Positions 1-7,422 of a stretch of DNA of 31,181 bases are shown here, one piece after another. This stretch comes from an uncultured Collinsella sp. GTDB taxonomy: Bacteria > Actinomycetota > Coriobacteriia > Coriobacteriales > Coriobacteriaceae. The position numbers were made by a program, and so were the translations under genes. Within the stretch, counting starts at the first letter, position 1. Every line of letters begins with the position of its first letter. The stretch covers positions 1 to 31,181 of the forward strand of contig URNI01000010.1 of NCBI GenBank assembly GCA_900549135.1, given 5' to 3'. The notes under the pieces are model-generated. The model made no database searches. It saw only the letters and a program-made list of their open reading frames with translations, and was not told the origin of the DNA.

Positions 1-1
1 C

Positions 2-781
2 GTTGAGTACGACTACCCCGATTTTCATCTCTCCATGGAGTGCTACTACTGCTCGATGGCCAAAGAGTCCGGCGAGCCCCAGAAGCACGACCGCCAGCTC
101 GATATCCGCTGGATTCCACGCACCTCGCTTGCCACCGTTGAGTGGATGCCCGCCGACAAAGGGCTTATCGATGCGCTGATTGAGTTAAAGGAAGATCGGC
201 TTGAGGCCAACAGCACTGCCAAAGATGCCATGGCCGCCACGACCGACGAGCCCGCTTCCAAGCCCAAACGCGCACCTAAGCGCCGCAGCAAGAAGCGCCC
301 CAAGCCCGGCCTGCTGGATGGCATCGACACCTCGGACCTTTCCGCCGACGAGCGTGAACTGGTGCGCCGTCGCGCCGCCATCAAAAAGTCCATGAAGGGC
401 AACAAGCGCGCCAACACCAAGCCCGAGCTGCTCGTACGACAGCGCCTGCGGGCCGCGGGCCTTACGGGCTATCGTTTGGAATGGAAGGTACCCGGCAAGC
501 CCGACATCGCCTTCCCCGGGCGCAAGATCGCCATCTTCGTCAACGGCTGCTTTTGGCATCGCTGCCCTAAGTGCAATCCAAGCCAGCCCAAGCGCAACGT
601 TGAGTTTTGGGAGGCAAAGTTTCGCCGCAACGTCGAGCGCGACCGAGCAGCCATCAACGCACTTACCCAAATGGGCTGGACGCCCATCACCGTCTGGGAA
701 TGTGAGCTCAAGAAAGACCGCATCGATGCCACCATGGAAAAGGTCATCGAGCGGGTGCGGGCCGCAGAGCCGCAGCGCTAA
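2..781 (+). CDS. NUDIX hydrolase-Vsr endonuclease fusion, 5' end outside window
   Basis: The reading frame is open to the left window edge, so this is a 3' fragment. The first codons read VEYDYPDFHLSMECYYC, followed by an RWIP...LATVEWMPAD stretch. This resembles the C-terminal end of MutT-like (deoxy)nucleoside triphosphate pyrophosphohydrolases, so the ATG at 35 is probably internal. A lysine/arginine-rich linker (about 270-310) leads to a complete Vsr-type very-short-patch-repair nuclease domain. Counting from the ATG at 35, PGKPDIAF carries the metal-binding Asp157 and GCFWHRC carries His175; the family's REFW-like and VWECEL motifs follow. Vsr nicks T:G mismatches left by deamination of 5-methylcytosine, and MutT-like enzymes cleanse oxidised nucleotides, so the fusion would join two anti-mutation activities. 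The Vsr domain is seen clearly; the NUDIX half is read from its tail only. No cytosine methylase is visible here. Confidence 0.85.
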   Translation, partial: VEYDYPDFHLSMECYYCSMAKESGEPQKHDRQLDIRWIPRTSLATVEWMPADKGLIDALIELKEDRLEANSTAKDAMAATTDEPASKPKRAPKRRSKKRPKPGLLDGIDTSDLSADERELVRRRAAIKKSMKGNKRANTKPELLVRQRLRAAGLTGYRLEWKVPGKPDIAFPGRKIAIFVNGCFWHRCPKCNPSQPKRNVEFWEAKFRRNVERDRAAINALTQMGWTPITVWECELKKDRIDATMEKVIERVRAAEPQR

Positions 782-1327
782 GAACGAGCCGTCCACACGC
801 CCCACACAGGCGAGCCACATCCGCTCCACAAACCTTAGAAAGCCCTTAAGCCCAAAACCTTTCAAGAGTGTTACTCAATAGCTTTTAACTGCGGTTTCAT
901 CGCAACGTCAAACCTCATTAAGCCTTTCTTTAGCGCTTCCTTATCTGAGCTCGCGGCATAATACTGCCAACGCACGGGACCTAGCAGCACACCCCGTGCG
1001 CAACCTTTTGGTGGACATCGAGGAGGCCGCATAAGCATGCATTCTTCCAATGACGCAGCACAGCAGCCATCCCTAAAACATGCAAACCTTTTCTCCTTCC
1101 CCCCGACACAGAGAAACGGCTTCCTCGACTCCCCCACCACAAAAGCCAAACGCTCAACCGACCAGAGCCACAACTTGCGCGCATCGTTCGAAAAGCTCCA
1201 AGCATCCCTAGACAAAACCTTCCCCAACCAAGCCCGGGCATACTAGCCCCTCATCAACAAAGTAGCCCTAACGCGCCATTATTTCCGCCCAACGTCACAA
1301 GGGCGACGACCTCGAGTAGGTCAACCT
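782..1327. other. Gene-poor gap after the NUDIX-Vsr gene
   Basis: Apart from the doubtful small frame at 1037-1246, I see no gene, RNA gene or clear terminator here. The base composition is mixed, with no strong codon bias in any frame. Confidence 0.5.
1037..1246 (+). CDS. Possible small hypothetical protein (69 aa)
   Basis: I do not recognise this product. An AGGAGG at 1021-1026 lies 10 nt before the ATG, which is the main support. The protein is polar, with many Ser, Gln, Asn and Lys, and has no membrane segment or known motif. Its composition does not resemble the neighbouring genes, and overlapping frames on the other strand are equally open. It may be chance. Confidence 0.25.
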   Translation: MHSSNDAAQQPSLKHANLFSFPPTQRNGFLDSPTTKAKRSTDQSHNLRASFEKLQASLDKTFPNQARAY

Positions 1328-1452
1328 GGGAGGGACGAGGGCTTAGTTCCCCAATCTTTCCGCAGGGGGCAAAAAGCCTCGCCGCACGAAGTGCGCAGCG
1401 AGGCTTTTTGCATGCCCGAGGACGATTGGGGAACTAAGCCCTCGTCCCTCCC
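1328..1452. repeat. Large nested inverted repeat, 29-bp perfect arms
   Basis: The arms at 1328-1356 and 1424-1452 are perfect reverse complements over 29 bp. They enclose a 67-bp centre that itself contains a terminator-like hairpin (1371-1409). The whole unit could fold into one long hairpin or cruciform downstream of the aldolase gene. It has no coding content. It could be a miniature mobile element or a strong bidirectional transcription barrier. Confidence 0.85.
1371..1409 (-). terminator. Bidirectional terminator hairpin
   Basis: AAAAAGCCTCGC at 1371-1382 pairs with GCGAGGCTTTTT at 1398-1409, and an inner CGCAC/GTGCG stem sits near the loop. On the minus strand the T-run follows the stem, which suits termination of the aldolase gene ending at 1486. 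It can act in both directions. Confidence 0.8.
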
Positions 1453-1485
1453 CGGGATATGTAGCGAGTCGGAGTACCCTTGCTG

Positions 1486-2343
1486 TTACTCTGCTTTGCC
1501 CACAGAGTTGAGGTTGGTCATGCGGATCTTAACCAGCTCGGTGATCTCACGCATGCCCTCCTTGGCCGGCTTCTTGGGATCGAAGCAGGCGGGGTTCTCG
1601 GCCATGTAGGCCATGAAGCCCTTGGTGTAGGCCTGACGCAGCTCGGTGGCGTAGTTAACCTTGCAGATGCCGTTCTTCACGGCCTCGGCGACCTGCTCAT
1701 CGGGCACACCGGAGGTGCCGTGCAGAACCAGCGGCACGTCGACGGCGTCGCGGATGGCCTTGACCACGGACTGCTCGATGTGCGGGTCGCTCGTGTACAC
1801 ACCGTGGCTGGTGCCAACGCCAATTGCGAGGGAGGTGCAGCCGGTGCGCTCGACGAACTCCTTGGCCTCGGCCGGATCGGTGTAGGGGCTCTCGCCCTCA
1901 ACCGCGGGACCGTCGTCCTCCTTGCCGCCAACCTTGCCGAGCTCAGCCTCGACGGGCACACCCATGGCGCGGCCAGCGTCGGCGACGGACTTGGTCAGGG
2001 CAATGTTATCCTCGAAGGACTCGTGCGAGCCGTCGATCATGACGGAGGTGTAGCCGGTGCGGAAAGCCTGCATGCAGCGGTCATAGCCGTCGCCGTGATC
2101 GAGGTGCAGGGCAACGGGCACGGAAGCGCGCTCGGCGGCAGCCTTGACCATGCCGTAGAAGTAGTCCAGACCAGCGGTCTTGATGGTGCCCGGGGTGGTC
2201 TGCATGATGACGGGGGACTTGGTCTCCTCAGCAGCGGCCAGAACGGCCATAACAAACTCGAGGTTCTCGACGTTGAACGCGCCAACGGCGTAATGACCGG
2301 CCTGAGCGTCCTTGAGCATCTTTTCGGTGGTAACAAGTGCCAT
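1486..2343 (-). CDS. Class II fructose/tagatose-bisphosphate aldolase
   Basis: This 285-residue zinc-dependent aldolase cleaves a ketose 1,6-bisphosphate to dihydroxyacetone phosphate and glyceraldehyde 3-phosphate in the cytoplasm. It begins MALVTTEKMLKDAQAG, close to the Fba/GatY/KbaY family. It carries the HLDHGDGYD motif (catalytic Asp, zinc-binding His), VEAELGKVGGKEDD, the IGVGTSHG zinc/phosphate loop and VLHGTSGVP. The ATG at 2343 is preferred over upstream starts because an AGGAG lies about 10 nt before it and the family starts here. It is divergent from a DeoR-type regulator. It may be a general fructose-bisphosphate aldolase. However, an operator-like sequence in its promoter also occurs before lacF, and lacA, lacB and lacC lie nearby without a lacD, so it may supply the tagatose-1,6-bisphosphate step. 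Sequence alone does not settle which substrate it prefers. Confidence 0.93.
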   Translation of the reverse strand: MALVTTEKMLKDAQAGHYAVGAFNVENLEFVMAVLAAAEETKSPVIMQTTPGTIKTAGLDYFYGMVKAAAERASVPVALHLDHGDGYDRCMQAFRTGYTSVMIDGSHESFEDNIALTKSVADAGRAMGVPVEAELGKVGGKEDDGPAVEGESPYTDPAEAKEFVERTGCTSLAIGVGTSHGVYTSDPHIEQSVVKAIRDAVDVPLVLHGTSGVPDEQVAEAVKNGICKVNYATELRQAYTKGFMAYMAENPACFDPKKPAKEGMREITELVKIRMTNLNSVGKAE

Positions 2344-2532
2344 GAGCGTTTGCTCCTCTCCCTCGCCCGCATCTGGACATCGGGCGTAGTTGTTCACAAG
2401 GCGTTTTACCTTGCGTTTTACTGCGCTCATTGTATGAAATTCAGCGTCTTTGCACGTGCGAGATATTGAGCCCATGCAGGTCAATACCGTCGTTTTTGAA
2501 AAGTAAACGGAAGGAATTGGAGCCGAGTGGGC

Positions 2533-2545
2533 GTGTTCGATATTG
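2533..2545 (-). promoter_or_regulatory. Putative DeoR-type operator between aldolase and regulator
   Basis: The minus strand reads CAATATCGAACAC. The identical 13-mer occurs at 14483-14495 before lacF, and 12 of its bases recur at 20781-20792. Its place in the divergent aldolase/deoR gap suggests it is a site for the adjacent DeoR protein. This is inference. Confidence 0.5.
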
Positions 2546-2677
2546 AATTTTGGGCGTTGAGCGTCTTTCTTTTATAGAAAAGATAAGTAATCGAAAGGTG
2601 TTTTCTTACCCAAAAAGAAAATGAACGAAAATAGAGTCAACACAATTCCTGCAAATTTAGCCGAGAATGGAGCAAGC

Positions 2678-3481
2678 ATGGCCCAAGCCACCAACCGCGC
2701 TTTTGCCGACGAACGCCGTACCGCCATTATGGAAATGCTCGATCATAATGCCTCGGTGCAGGTAGCAGAAATCGCCCAGACCTTTGGCGTGTCCTCCGTC
2801 ACCGCCCGCGCCGACCTGGACGCGCTCGCCGAAGCAGGCAAGCTGCGCCGCACGCACGGCGGTGCTGTCTCGCTCCACAAACGCCTGACCGTCTCCACGC
2901 AGGATCGCCGCATCAATGTCAACGTCGCCGCCAAGCAGGCCATCGCGCAAAGCGCCATCGAGCTCGTCAATGACGGCGACACGCTGCTCGTTGACTCGGG
3001 CACCACGGCGCTCGAGTTCGTCCGGCTCCTCGATCAGCGCGACGGCATCACCGTTATCACGGCCGACATTACCATCGCCGATTATATCGACGAGAGCATG
3101 CCCTCGGTCGATGTCGTCATGCTGGGCGGGGCGCTGCGCAAAGGCCATCGTTATCTGTACGGACCGCTCACCATGCAGGCGCTCCAAATGGTCCATGCCG
3201 ATCTGGCCGTCATGTGCCCCGGCGCCTTTGTCTCCAGCTGCGGCTTTACGACCGACTTTCCTCAGATGGCCGAGACCAAAACGGCTATGATCGCCGCGGC
3301 CCATCAAAGCGTCGCCCTCATGGACGCCAGCAAGGTTAACGGACGCGGCATGTACCGCTTTGCCAAGCTGACCGATGTCGACGCCATCGTGATGGACCGA
3401 GACCCCGAAGGCGCCGTCGCCACCTCAATCGCCAAGACCGCCGACGGCGCACGTCCAGCCCTCATCATCGCCGTCAACTAA
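2678..3481 (+). CDS. DeoR-family sugar-phosphate-responsive regulator
   Basis: This 267-residue cytoplasmic DNA-binding protein starts with a DeoR winged helix-turn-helix (ERRTAIMEMLDHNASVQVAE, then FGVSSVTARADLDALAEAGK and RRTHGGAV). The C-terminal half is a DeoRC sensor domain with the phosphosugar-binding GDTLLVDSGTTALEFVRLL loop and a late KVNGRGMYRFA segment. Members such as LacR and AgaR respond to phosphorylated sugar intermediates. An earlier in-frame ATG at 2621 exists, but GGAG at 2669-2672 with 5-nt spacing favours the ATG at 2678. Divergence from the aldolase gene suggests it controls that gene and itself. Shared sequence motifs before lacA and lacF suggest it could be the LacR of the tagatose-6-phosphate genes, which is inference. 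Confidence 0.9.
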   Translation: MAQATNRAFADERRTAIMEMLDHNASVQVAEIAQTFGVSSVTARADLDALAEAGKLRRTHGGAVSLHKRLTVSTQDRRINVNVAAKQAIAQSAIELVNDGDTLLVDSGTTALEFVRLLDQRDGITVITADITIADYIDESMPSVDVVMLGGALRKGHRYLYGPLTMQALQMVHADLAVMCPGAFVSSCGFTTDFPQMAETKTAMIAAAHQSVALMDASKVNGRGMYRFAKLTDVDAIVMDRDPEGAVATSIAKTADGARPALIIAVN

Positions 3482-3486
3482 ATAAA

Positions 3487-3523
3487 AACCACCACAAAGG
3501 TGCCTGTCCCCTTTGTGGTGGTT
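3487..3523 (-). terminator. Terminator of the flavodiiron protein gene
   Basis: A 14-bp perfect stem (AACCACCACAAAGG at 3487-3500 with its complement at 3510-3523) has a 9-nt loop. On the minus strand it is followed by TTTTATT, so it terminates the gene ending at 3556 and lies just past the regulator's stop codon. Confidence 0.85.
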
Positions 3524-3555
3524 GTGATGGTTGAGCGTCAAAAGTGAACGTGTCG

Positions 3556-4716
3556 CTACTTGGACAGCTCGTCGGCGAGGGCCTCGATCTGAGCGCGCGA
3601 GGCGTCGTTGAGCGAGCCCAGCACGGTCACCTTGTTCTGCGCCAGGGTGATGTCCTTCATGCCCTCGAGCTCCTTGGTCATAACCTTGGCAGCAGCGGGC
3701 GCCCAAGAGCCGGCCTCGACGAGCGCCACGGTGCGGTTCTGGTAGGCATGCTCGGCGAGCGTATGGATAAAGGTGCTCATGAACGGGAAGATCTCGCCCT
3801 GATAGGTGATGGAAGCGAGCACCAGGCGGTCGTAGCGGAACGCATCCTCAACGGCCTCGGCCATGTCGTCGCGAGCCAGGTCAAAGACGGAAACCTTCTG
3901 GCCGCGAGCCTCAAGCGCAGAAGCGAGCTCCTCAACGGCAGCCTTCAGATGGCCATACACACTCGCATAGGCAATCGTGATGCCCTTGTCCTCGGGCTGA
4001 TAGCTCGACCAGGTGTTGTAGGTGTCGAGGTAATAGCCCAGGTTCTCGCTAAGAACAGGACCGTGAAGCGGGCAGATGATCTGGATGTCCAGATTGGCGG
4101 CCTTCTTGAGGACGGCCTGCACGAACTTGCCGAACTTACCGACGATGCCAAAGTAGTAGCGGCGAGCCTCGCAAGCCCAACCCTCGGGATCCTCGATGTC
4201 GTTGGCGCCAAACTTGCCAAAGCCGTCGGCGCTAAAGAGCACCTTGTCGGTGGACTCGTAGGAGAAGAGCACCTCGGGCCAGTGCACGTTGGGAGCGCCG
4301 ACAAACGTCAGGCTGTGGCCGCCCAGGTCGAGCACGTCGCCATCTTTGACGACCATCTTGCGCTCGGGGAAGTCGGTGCCAAAGTAGTTGACCATCATGC
4401 GGAAAGCGCCCATGCTTGCCACGATCTGCGCCTGGGGATAGCGCTCCATAAAGGCGGCGATGCCAGCAGAGTGATCGGGCTCCATGTGATGGACAACCAG
4501 GTAGTCGGGCGTACGGCCGTCGAGCGCGGCCTCGAGGTTGCCGAGCCACTCGTCGACAAAGCCAGCGTCGACCGAATCGGCGACAGCGATTTTATCGCCC
4601 AAGATAACGTAGCTGTTATATGCCATACCGTTCTCGGACACGTCGTACTGGCCCTCGAACAGGTCAATGTCGTGATCGTTAACGCCAATATAGCGGATAT
4701 CCTTGGTGATCTCCAT
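3556..4716 (-). CDS. Flavodiiron protein (FprA/NorV family A-type flavoprotein)
   Basis: This 386-residue cytoplasmic enzyme reduces oxygen to water and/or nitric oxide to nitrous oxide. The N-terminal metallo-beta-lactamase-like domain shows the diiron ligand motif HHMEPDH (His77, Glu79, Asp81, His82) and the later APNVHWPEVLFSY and LFSADGFGKFG segments. From about residue 250 a flavodoxin domain begins with ITIAYASVYGHLKAAVEEL, which would bind FMN. There is no rubredoxin or flavin-reductase extension, so electrons must come from a separate partner. The start at 4716 is chosen because AGGAGG lies 9 nt upstream; an earlier in-frame ATG at 4779 has no such site. It fits an anaerobe's oxygen/NO defence and is apparently unrelated to the surrounding sugar genes. 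It has its own terminator, and its promoter probably lies in 4717-4845. Confidence 0.93.
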   Translation of the reverse strand: MEITKDIRYIGVNDHDIDLFEGQYDVSENGMAYNSYVILGDKIAVADSVDAGFVDEWLGNLEAALDGRTPDYLVVHHMEPDHSAGIAAFMERYPQAQIVASMGAFRMMVNYFGTDFPERKMVVKDGDVLDLGGHSLTFVGAPNVHWPEVLFSYESTDKVLFSADGFGKFGANDIEDPEGWACEARRYYFGIVGKFGKFVQAVLKKAANLDIQIICPLHGPVLSENLGYYLDTYNTWSSYQPEDKGITIAYASVYGHLKAAVEELASALEARGQKVSVFDLARDDMAEAVEDAFRYDRLVLASITYQGEIFPFMSTFIHTLAEHAYQNRTVALVEAGSWAPAAAKVMTKELEGMKDITLAQNKVTVLGSLNDASRAQIEALADELSK

Positions 4717-4845
4717 CAGGCAAAGCCTCCTAGATAGACAAAAGAGCCCGTCTATCATAACACTCGCCTTCATAGCCACGGCTATCTGCCGGCATCCTTA
4801 CCGATTGTTATTGAAATGCGATAAAGCACCATTTACCTGCACAAA

Positions 4846-5877
4846 CTATGCGCGCGGTATCGCCGTGCTATGTCGAATGATGAGCTGGCCGGGAATACGA
4901 ATAGCAACGGTTTTGCCCGCCGTACCCGCCTCGGGAACCGCATGCTCGAATACCTCGCGCCCACGCTGATGCAAGTCGAATCGAACGGTCGTGAGCTCGT
5001 TATGTGCCACAAAGTCGTCGAGCGAGTCATCGACACCCACCACGCTCACGTCCTCGGGCACGCGCAATCCGCTATCGCGCAGCGCTGCAATCGCGCCATT
5101 TGCCATCTGGTCGTTTGCCGCGTAAATCGCCGTCATGGTGCGGTCGTGCTCGGCCAGATATCTGCCGGCCTCGTAACCGCTGTTGGCAGACCAGTCACCC
5201 TCGAGCGGCTCTACCGGCTCGATGTGTTTACGCTCGAGCGCATCCTGCCAACCGGCGCGACGAAATTGCTCGTCGACCGAGAACGACGGGCCGCCAATAT
5301 AACGAATTTGCTCGTGCCCCAACTCAAACAGGTGATCCATGAGCAGCAGCGAGCAGCCGTAATGATCGGAGTCGACCGTGGTCACCCGCGGGTGCGCATA
5401 CATGGTGACGATAACCGTGCCGATACCCGGCAACGGATCGAACGTCTCAAAATCGGGTGCCATGCGGCTCATGCCGATGATGATGCCGTCCACCGGCAAT
5501 GCGGCCATACGACGCGTGGCCTCGGCAAGCGAAAACTCCTCGGTCTTGGACATCTCGACCAGCGTGATGGCGCAATTATGCTCGCGAGCAGCGCTGGCGA
5601 TGCCATCGATCATTGAGAGGTTACCAAACTTGGTGACATCGTTGACGCACAGGCCGACCGAATGGTAACGGCCGTCGCGCAGCGAGCGACCGGCATAACT
5701 CGGACGAAAGCCGAGCTCCTGCATAGCAGCCTGCACGCGCTGGCGCGTCTGCTCGTTAACGTTGGGCAAGCCGTTGACGACGCGCGAAACCGTCTGCTGC
5801 GAAACGCCAGCAGCGCGGGCGACGTCGGCCATGGAGACCGGACGCGAACTGGTATCGTTGGACGGGCGCCTTGCCAC
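4846..5877 (-). CDS. LacI-family repressor of the gal genes
   Basis: This 343-residue LacI/GalR-type repressor is divergent from galK-galT. The helix-turn-helix reads MADVARAAGVSQQTVSRVVN, giving Gln-Gln at the two residues that set operator choice in LacI (positions 17-18 of E. coli LacI). A periplasmic-binding-protein-like effector domain follows, ending GQLIIRHSTAIPRA. I chose the GTG at 5877, which has AAGGTGA about 6 nt upstream and places the HTH near the N-terminus; an ATG at 5946 would add 23 residues with no ribosome site. Three operator-like sites of the form GTTAAC-GTACTC lie between this gene and galK, so it probably represses both itself and gal. The inducer is probably galactose or a derivative, which is inference. 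Confidence 0.93.
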   Translation of the reverse strand: MARRPSNDTSSRPVSMADVARAAGVSQQTVSRVVNGLPNVNEQTRQRVQAAMQELGFRPSYAGRSLRDGRYHSVGLCVNDVTKFGNLSMIDGIASAAREHNCAITLVEMSKTEEFSLAEATRRMAALPVDGIIIGMSRMAPDFETFDPLPGIGTVIVTMYAHPRVTTVDSDHYGCSLLLMDHLFELGHEQIRYIGGPSFSVDEQFRRAGWQDALERKHIEPVEPLEGDWSANSGYEAGRYLAEHDRTMTAIYAANDQMANGAIAALRDSGLRVPEDVSVVGVDDSLDDFVAHNELTTVRFDLHQRGREVFEHAVPEAGTAGKTVAIRIPGQLIIRHSTAIPRA

Positions 5878-5968
5878 TGAATCACCTTCACCCTTGCGAG
5901 ATCTGAGTAGCGTGAATGCCGGCCCGGGCAGAAATACACCCCGCACCGAGGCCCGCTATCGTCGGACG

Positions 5969-6173
5969 CATGTTAACGTACTCTACTTTTTCTATCGGCG
6001 GTTCTTTTGCTCCATATGTCCATACAGCCACACCGTTCACGGCCGAAAATCTACCGATTACCAGATTCTCAAAAATAGATATGCGTTGTGTTATGAGTAC
6101 GTTAACATACCCATTAACGTGCGGCACCGCGACCGTCTGGTTTGTGGTGCTCATAATTGTTAACGTACTCATT
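5969..6173. promoter_or_regulatory. Three LacI-type operators of the gal module
   Basis: TGTTAACGTACTC occurs at 5971-5983, at 6158-6170, and on the other strand at 6095-6107. The sites are centred on ACGT at 5977/5978, 6100/6101 and 6164/6165. Outward from the centre the specific half reads GT-ACT-C(AT) and the other half GT-TAA-CA. The outer two sites flank the whole gap, one near each divergent gene. Confidence 0.75.
6032..6063 (+). promoter_or_regulatory. Tandem 11-mer direct repeat, gal promoter
   Basis: ACCGTTCACGG at 6032 and ACCGATTACCA at 6053 are spaced exactly 21 bp, two helical turns. The same arrangement occurs before lacA, lacF and the second and third glycoside modules. It lies between LacI operators one and two. 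It may bind a shared activator or global regulator. Confidence 0.55.
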
Positions 6174-6216
6174 AACGACACGGATCAGTCTCTCCGGTGT
6201 CAAGGAAAGGACTCCC

Positions 6217-7422
6217 ATGACCACCCCCGACGATAAGACATTCGCCACGCTCACCAAGCTGTTTGAGGAGGAGTTTGGCCCCGTCGGCGACCGCCAGGTG
6301 CTCTACGTGCACGCGCCCGGCCGCTCCGAGATCAGCGGCAACCACACTGACCACGAGGGTGGCCACGTTATCGCCGGCTCGCTCGATGTCGCCGTCGACG
6401 GCATCGCCGTGGCAACCGATTCCAACAAGGTTCGCGTAGCCGACGAGGGCTATCCCACGTTTGAAATCGCGCTCGACACGCTAGACGTTCAGGAGTCCGA
6501 GAAGGGCACGTCCGCGAGCCTCGTCCGCGGCATGGCCCACGAAATCGCTGCTCTGGGCGTTGAGCCCCAGGGTTTCGACTTTGCCTTCACCTGCTCCGTC
6601 CCCTCGGGCGGCGGTCTTTCGAGCTCCGCTGCTGTCGAGGCGGCATACGGTCGCGCCATGGAGACGCTCTGGGACGCACCCGCCATCGAGCCCGTCGCGC
6701 TCGCCCAGATGAGCCAGCGCACCGAGAACAACTATTACGGCAAGCCCTGCGGTCTGATGGACCAGGCCGCCGTTTGCTTGGGCGGCCTCGCCTACATGGA
6801 CTTTGAGGATCAGGCTCAGCCTAAAACCCAGAAGCTCGAGCTCAACTTTGAGGATCACGGTTATGCGCTCGTGCTCGTTAAGGTCGGTGCCGACCACGTG
6901 GCCGCCACCGACGACTACGCCGCCGTTCCGCGCGAGATGCAGGACGTCGCTGCCGAGTTTGGCAAGGCACGCCTGTGCGAGGTAAACGTGGCGGACTTTG
7001 ACGCCAAGCTCCCCGAGCTGCGCGCCAAGCTGGGCGACCGCGCCTGCCTGCGCGCCGTTCACTACTGGTACGAAAACGGCCTGGTCGATAAGCGCTGGGC
7101 AGCGCTCAACGCCGGCGACATCGATCAGTTCCTGGTCCTGACGCGCGAGTCCGGCGCCAGCTCTGCCATGTACCTACAGAATGTCGTTGCCAAGCTGGGC
7201 TCCGAGCAGCCCTCGATGTATGCCCTGGCACTGGCCGAGCACGTGCTCGACGGCCGTGGCGCCGTCCGTATCCACGGTGGCGGCTTTGGTGGCACCATCC
7301 AGGCCTTCGTGCCGCTCGACCTGGTCGACACCTTTATCACCAAGATGAACGGCTGGCTGGGCGAGGGCTCTGCCCGCCACTACGCAATTTCTGACAAGGG
7401 GGCTTACGCGGCATGGCTGTAA
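6217..7422 (+). CDS. galK: Galactokinase
   Basis: This 401-residue GHMP-family kinase phosphorylates galactose to galactose 1-phosphate with ATP, the first Leloir step in the cytoplasm. The N-terminal sugar-binding signature reads GRSEISGNHTDHEGGHV, a variant of the textbook GRVNLIGEHTDY form. The ATP-binding motif is SVPSGGGLSSSAAVEAA and the C-terminal GHMP motif is IHGGGFGGTIQAFVP. The start is the ATG at 6217, preceded by AAGGAAAGGA; an in-frame ATG at 6157 lies inside the operator region. Its stop overlaps the start of galT by 10 nt, so the two genes form one operon and are probably translationally coupled. Control is probably by the divergent LacI repressor through the operators at 5969-6173. 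Confidence 0.96.
   Translation: MTTPDDKTFATLTKLFEEEFGPVGDRQVLYVHAPGRSEISGNHTDHEGGHVIAGSLDVAVDGIAVATDSNKVRVADEGYPTFEIALDTLDVQESEKGTSASLVRGMAHEIAALGVEPQGFDFAFTCSVPSGGGLSSSAAVEAAYGRAMETLWDAPAIEPVALAQMSQRTENNYYGKPCGLMDQAAVCLGGLAYMDFEDQAQPKTQKLELNFEDHGYALVLVKVGADHVAATDDYAAVPREMQDVAAEFGKARLCEVNVADFDAKLPELRAKLGDRACLRAVHYWYENGLVDKRWAALNAGDIDQFLVLTRESGASSAMYLQNVVAKLGSEQPSMYALALAEHVLDGRGAVRIHGGGFGGTIQAFVPLDLVDTFITKMNGWLGEGSARHYAISDKGAYAAWL

Noticed and set aside
871..1241. Two overlapping minus-strand frames rich in Arg, Trp, Gly and Cys
   Set aside because: No ribosome site, no family resemblance and unusual composition; probably chance.
1480..2469. A 329-codon plus-strand frame opposite the aldolase
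   Set aside because: It is a shadow of the aldolase gene, with no ribosome site and no recognisable motif.
3544..4737. A 397-codon plus-strand frame opposite the flavodiiron protein
   Set aside because: It is a shadow frame; the minus-strand protein has all diiron and flavodoxin motifs.
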